Shown: positions 61,804 to 64,000 of the stretch, piece after piece
Layout: the number at the start of each line of letters is the position of its first letter
Position numbering within the stretch: the stretch's first letter is position 1
Source of the DNA: Hymenobacter sp. HSC-4F20
GTDB taxonomy: Bacteria > Bacteroidota > Bacteroidia > Cytophagales > Hymenobacteraceae
Length of the DNA stretch: 64,000 nt
NCBI RefSeq assembly: GCF_019599275.1
Contig: NZ_JAHZTD010000003.1
Location: 124,001 to 188,000, forward strand
Reading direction: 5' to 3'
Program-made: the position numbers and the translations under genes
Notes under the pieces: model-generated
What the model saw: only the letters and a program-made list of their open reading frames with translations
Databases searched by the model: none
What the model was told of the DNA's origin: nothing

Positions 61804-62802
61804 CTAGTCCTGAGCGTGCAGGGCCTGCCAGATCATGTCCTTCAACGGCTGAATGTTCTTGTTTGTGAGGCTGGAAATGAAAATGGTGGGCAAGTCGGTG
61901 GGTAGCGTCTGGCGGATTTCAGCTTCCAGTTCCTCGTCCAGCATATCAGCCTTGCTAATGGCTAGTAAGCGCTTTTTGTCGAGCAACTCGGGGTTGAACT
62001 GCTCCAGCTCACTGAGCAGCACTTGGTACTCGGCATTGATGTCGGGCGAGTCGCAGCTGATCATAAAGAGCAGAATAGAGTTCCGCTCCACGTGGCGCAG
62101 GAAGCGGTGGCCCAGGCCCCTTCCTTCGGCAGCACCCTCAATGATGCCCGGAATGTCGGCCATCACAAACGACTTATAGTCGCGGTAGGCTACTACCCCT
62201 AGGTTGGGCGTGAGGGTGGTAAAGGCGTAGTCGGCAATCTTGGGCTTGGCGGCCGACACAACGGAGAGCAACGTGCTTTTGCCCGCATTCGGGAAGCCTA
62301 CCAGGCCTACGTCGGCCAGCAGTTTCAACTCCAGAATTACCCACTCGTCGATGCCAGGCTCGCCGGGCTGGGCGTAGCTGGGGGCCTGGTTGGTGGCCGA
62401 CTTGAAGTGGTCGTTGCCGAGGCCGCCGCGGCCGCCGGGCGTGAGAATCAGGCGCTGGCCGTGCTCAGTAATTTCCAGCTTCTTCTCGCCGGTTTCCGCG
62501 TCGCGGGCAATGGTACCGAGGGGTACCTGCACGATGATGTCTTCGCCCTGAGCCCCGGTGCGCAGGTTTTCGCCGCCGTTTTCGCCGGGCTTGGCAATCA
62601 GGTGCTTCTGGTACTGCAGGTGTAGCAGCGTCCAGAGCTGGGAGTTGCCTTCCAGAATAATATGACCGCCCCGGCCGCCGTCGCCGCCATCGGGGCCACC
62701 GTTGGGCAGGCCCTTGGCCCGGAAGAAGTGGTGCGACCCCGCCCCGCCCCGGCCCGAGCGGCAGTTGATTTTGACGTAATCGATGAAGTTATTAGAAGCC
62801 AC
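61804..62802 (-). CDS. obgE: GTPase Obg (ribosome assembly)
   Basis: A 332-residue Obg GTPase starting with GTG. Residues 1 to about 158 are the Gly-rich Obg domain (FIDYVKINCRSGRGGAGSHH, GGDGGRGGHI). The GTPase domain follows, with G1 GFPNAGKSTLL, G3 DIPGIIEGAAEGRGLG, and G4 ISKADMLD. It takes part in late ribosome assembly and in growth control. A repeat block touches its start codon, and a hairpin repeat lies further upstream. Confidence 0.96.
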   Translation of the reverse strand: MASNNFIDYVKINCRSGRGGAGSHHFFRAKGLPNGGPDGGDGGRGGHIILEGNSQLWTLLHLQYQKHLIAKPGENGGENLRTGAQGEDIIVQVPLGTIARDAETGEKKLEITEHGQRLILTPGGRGGLGNDHFKSATNQAPSYAQPGEPGIDEWVILELKLLADVGLVGFPNAGKSTLLSVVSAAKPKIADYAFTTLTPNLGVVAYRDYKSFVMADIPGIIEGAAEGRGLGHRFLRHVERNSILLFMISCDSPDINAEYQVLLSELEQFNPELLDKKRLLAISKADMLDEELEAEIRQTLPTDLPTIFISSLTNKNIQPLKDMIWQALHAQD

Positions 62803-62807
62803 TGGTG

Positions 62808-62857
62808 TAGAATTAAGAATTAAGAATTGAGAATTAGGAATCGGAGCATTCCTAAGA
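62808..62857. repeat. AT-rich tandem repeat block upstream of obgE
   Basis: The unit agaatta repeats about four times (62809-62837), next to the GTG start of obgE. It is followed by a small hairpin (ttaggaat with attcctaa, about 62834-62855). Confidence 0.6.
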
Positions 62858-62888
62858 CCTGACTCCTAATCAGATGGTCTGAAAACAA

Positions 62889-62973
62889 CTGTCATCCTGA
62901 GCGCAACGAAGGACCCCTACCTAACTCGTTGGAGGAAAGCAGTAGAGGTCCTTCGCTGCGCTCAGGATGACAG
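62889..62973. repeat. Dispersed hairpin repeat (gtcat...atgac type), copy 3
   Basis: The 27-base ends (62889-62915 and 62947-62973) are inverted repeats differing at one position: they begin ctgtcatcctgagcgcaacg. It lies between adk and obgE. The tgtcatcctgagcg core is a palindromic sequence I know as widespread in bacterial genomes. Confidence 0.75.
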
Positions 62974-63011
62974 ATAGTTCTGCCGCTACGAAAGCCGTAG
63001 CAGCGGCAAAG

Positions 63012-63635
63012 TTACGCTTTTACTTCGTCGGTAGCTTGGCGGCTGCCTTCCGTAGTAGCGGGCTGGTGCTCATCCAGGATGGCGCAGATCTGACTGAAGA
63101 TATCCTCGATGGCCCCGATGCCATTCAGGGCGTGAAATTTCTGCTGCCCGGCGTAGTACCCGGCTACCTGCGCGGTTTCGGTGTTGTACACCGTTACGCG
63201 CTTGCGGATTTTTTCTTCGTTCTGGTCGTCGGGGCGGCCCGAGGTTTTGCCCCGCTCCAGCAGACGCTTCACCAATTCTTGCTCATCTACTTCCAGAGCT
63301 ACCATGCAGGAAACGCCGGTGTCGTGCTGGGCCAGCAGCTGATCGAGGCTTTCGGCTTGGGGCACGGTGCGCGGGAAGCCGTCGAAGATGAAGCCAGCGG
63401 CTTGCTTGTTGGCTTTCAGGGCGCTGTCAATCATGCCGATTACTACCTCGTCGGGAACGAGCAAGCCTTCGTCCATGAGCTTTTTGGCGCGCAGGCCCAG
63501 CTCGGTGCCCTGGGTAATCTGGGCGCGAAGCAGGTCGCCGGTGGAGAGGTGAACCAGGTTATAGCGGGCAATCAGCTTCTGGCTTTGCGTTCCTTTGCCG
63601 GCGCCGGGAGGGCCGAAGAGCACGAGATTCAGCAT
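63012..63635 (-). CDS. adk: Adenylate kinase
   Basis: A 207-residue kinase converting ATP and AMP to ADP. Walker A is FGPPGAGKGTQS at the N-terminus, STGDLLRAQI is the AMP site, GFIFDGFPRT the conserved core. The lid (about residues 125-160) is the short form without zinc cysteines (RGKTSGRPDDQNEEKIRKR). The C-terminus has an extra Gln/Thr/Glu-rich tail (EHQPATTEGSRQ). hpt lies upstream on the same strand, separated by about 119 bp. Confidence 0.95.
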   Translation of the reverse strand: MLNLVLFGPPGAGKGTQSQKLIARYNLVHLSTGDLLRAQITQGTELGLRAKKLMDEGLLVPDEVVIGMIDSALKANKQAAGFIFDGFPRTVPQAESLDQLLAQHDTGVSCMVALEVDEQELVKRLLERGKTSGRPDDQNEEKIRKRVTVYNTETAQVAGYYAGQQKFHALNGIGAIEDIFSQICAILDEHQPATTEGSRQATDEVKA

Positions 63636-63661
63636 GAGTAGCGGGGAGTTACGCGGGGAGG
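63636..63661. repeat. Short repeat directly upstream of adk
   Basis: Two near-copies of an 11- to 12-base unit (gtagcgggga and gttacgcgggga) touch the adk start codon, as in the blocks at fabI, dnaJ and obgE. Confidence 0.4.
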
Positions 63662-63754
63662 AGAAAATACGGGTGGTTTAGGCAATATAAGCAACGAAGA
63701 GGAAAGCCTTTACGGAGGCAGCGAATTTTAGCTGGCCTGACGGGCGGCCTTTTT

Positions 63755-64000
63755 CTACACGGCTTTGTACACGTCGGGGTAGTTACGGCCCAGCCCGTCG
63801 TAGTCGAGGCCGTAGCCCACGATGAAATCGTTCGGGATGCTCAGGCCCACGTAACGGATGGACAGCTCGTGCTGCAGGCACTCGGGCTTGAGAAACAGGG
63901 TAGCAACTTCCAGGGACGCAGGTTGCTTTTCGGCCAGCAGGTCAAGCAGGCGGCGCATGGTGTGGCCGGTATCCACAATGTCTTCCAGAATGATTACCGG
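63755..64000 (-). CDS. hpt: Hypoxanthine phosphoribosyltransferase, C-terminal part
   Basis: Only the last 81 codons are in the window; the gene runs off the right edge. The PRPP-binding loop is present, reading PVIILEDIVDTGHTMRRLLD. Further hallmarks are VGLSIPNDFIVGYGLDYDGL, the purine-binding segment with the conserved D.DE/DYDG form, and the end RNYPDVYKAV. The enzyme salvages hypoxanthine or guanine with PRPP. It lies upstream of adk on the same strand, so both purine genes may be co-transcribed. Confidence 0.9.
   Translation of the reverse strand, partial: PVIILEDIVDTGHTMRRLLDLLAEKQPASLEVATLFLKPECLQHELSIRYVGLSIPNDFIVGYGLDYDGLGRNYPDVYKAV

Noticed and set aside
1..64000. CRISPR arrays, tRNA or rRNA genes, prophage or transposase genes
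   Set aside because: I found no regularly spaced direct repeats, no tRNA-like cloverleaf, and no integrase, transposase or phage structural genes.

Overview
The window looks like a chromosomal segment of a Hymenobacter-like member of the Bacteroidota (Cytophagales, Hymenobacteraceae). Supporting signs are a high-GC coding background, the type IX secretion gene porD (DUF4835) next to recN, a GLPGLI-family gene beside a TonB-dependent-receptor-like protein, BshA for bacillithiol, DUF4468 and DUF4272 proteins, and promoters of the Bacteroidota form TTG-N19-TAnnTTTG (clearest at 9249-9278). No plasmid, phage, rRNA, tRNA or CRISPR features were seen.

Layout. 1-3.1 kb: start of a secreted M28-type peptidase and a lone molybdenum hydroxylase large subunit. 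3.3-9.1 kb: a KAI2/RsbQ-type hydrolase with an ABM-domain partner, a ComJ-like protein, an ABC exporter, an unknown gene, a 175-bp element with 30-bp perfect terminal inverted repeats, an orphan barstar, and a PRISE-family (progesterone 5-beta-reductase-like) reductase. 9.2-15 kb: DUF4272 lipoprotein, a secreted propeller-like protein, an ACT-domain protein, an M1-type metallopeptidase broken by an in-frame TGA inside its zinc site, a metallophosphatase, a TerB-like protein and a small conserved protein. 15-18.5 kb: two tandem secreted pectinesterases and a CYP152 fatty-acid peroxygenase. 18.6-27.5 kb: DUF3885 protein, then a minus-strand housekeeping block (ostA-like, bamD, rpoZ, coaC, coaB, porD, recN, fabI). 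27.8-33.3 kb: tilS, then an AT-richer patch with two damaged genes (a frameshifted small secreted protein and a GLPGLI gene with an in-frame TGA) around a near-perfect 66-bp palindrome, then an outer-membrane TonB-receptor-like protein. 33.6-46 kb: mdh, DUF4468, two rhomboids, mutL, a GH3/beta-lactamase fusion, bshA, a nucleotidase and an A-type Fe-S carrier. 46-55 kb: penicillin acylase, DUF1080 protein, class II cyclic-nucleotide phosphodiesterase, DUF4261, GNAT, glpD, an unknown acidic protein and a ChaN-like protein. 55-64 kb: NatAB-type ABC transporter, an ECF sigma factor overlapping a membrane gene, dnaJ, grpE, a GIY-YIG/RAMA protein, obgE, adk and the end of hpt.

How the genes fit together. 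The 20-27.5 kb block serves envelope biogenesis (OstA-like, BamD, PorD), coenzyme A synthesis (CoaC, CoaB), transcription (RpoZ), repair (RecN) and fatty-acid synthesis (FabI). mdh makes malate, which BshA uses with UDP-GlcNAc in the first bacillithiol step. dnaJ and grpE are co-oriented and probably co-transcribed. The accessory genes are mostly single insertions of lower GC, several from families often seen as orphan immunity-like proteins (barstar, DUF3885, DUF4261, DUF4272).

Most worth checking: the three damaged reading frames (two with in-frame TGA), the 175-bp inverted-repeat element and the large palindrome, the degenerate repeat blocks touching the start codons of fabI, the NatB permease gene, dnaJ, obgE and adk, the KAI2-like hydrolase/ABM pair, the bacterial PRISE enzyme, the GIY-YIG/RAMA fusion, and a MutL whose endonuclease motif is degenerate. 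I did not find one unmistakable new multi-gene defence or biosynthetic system.
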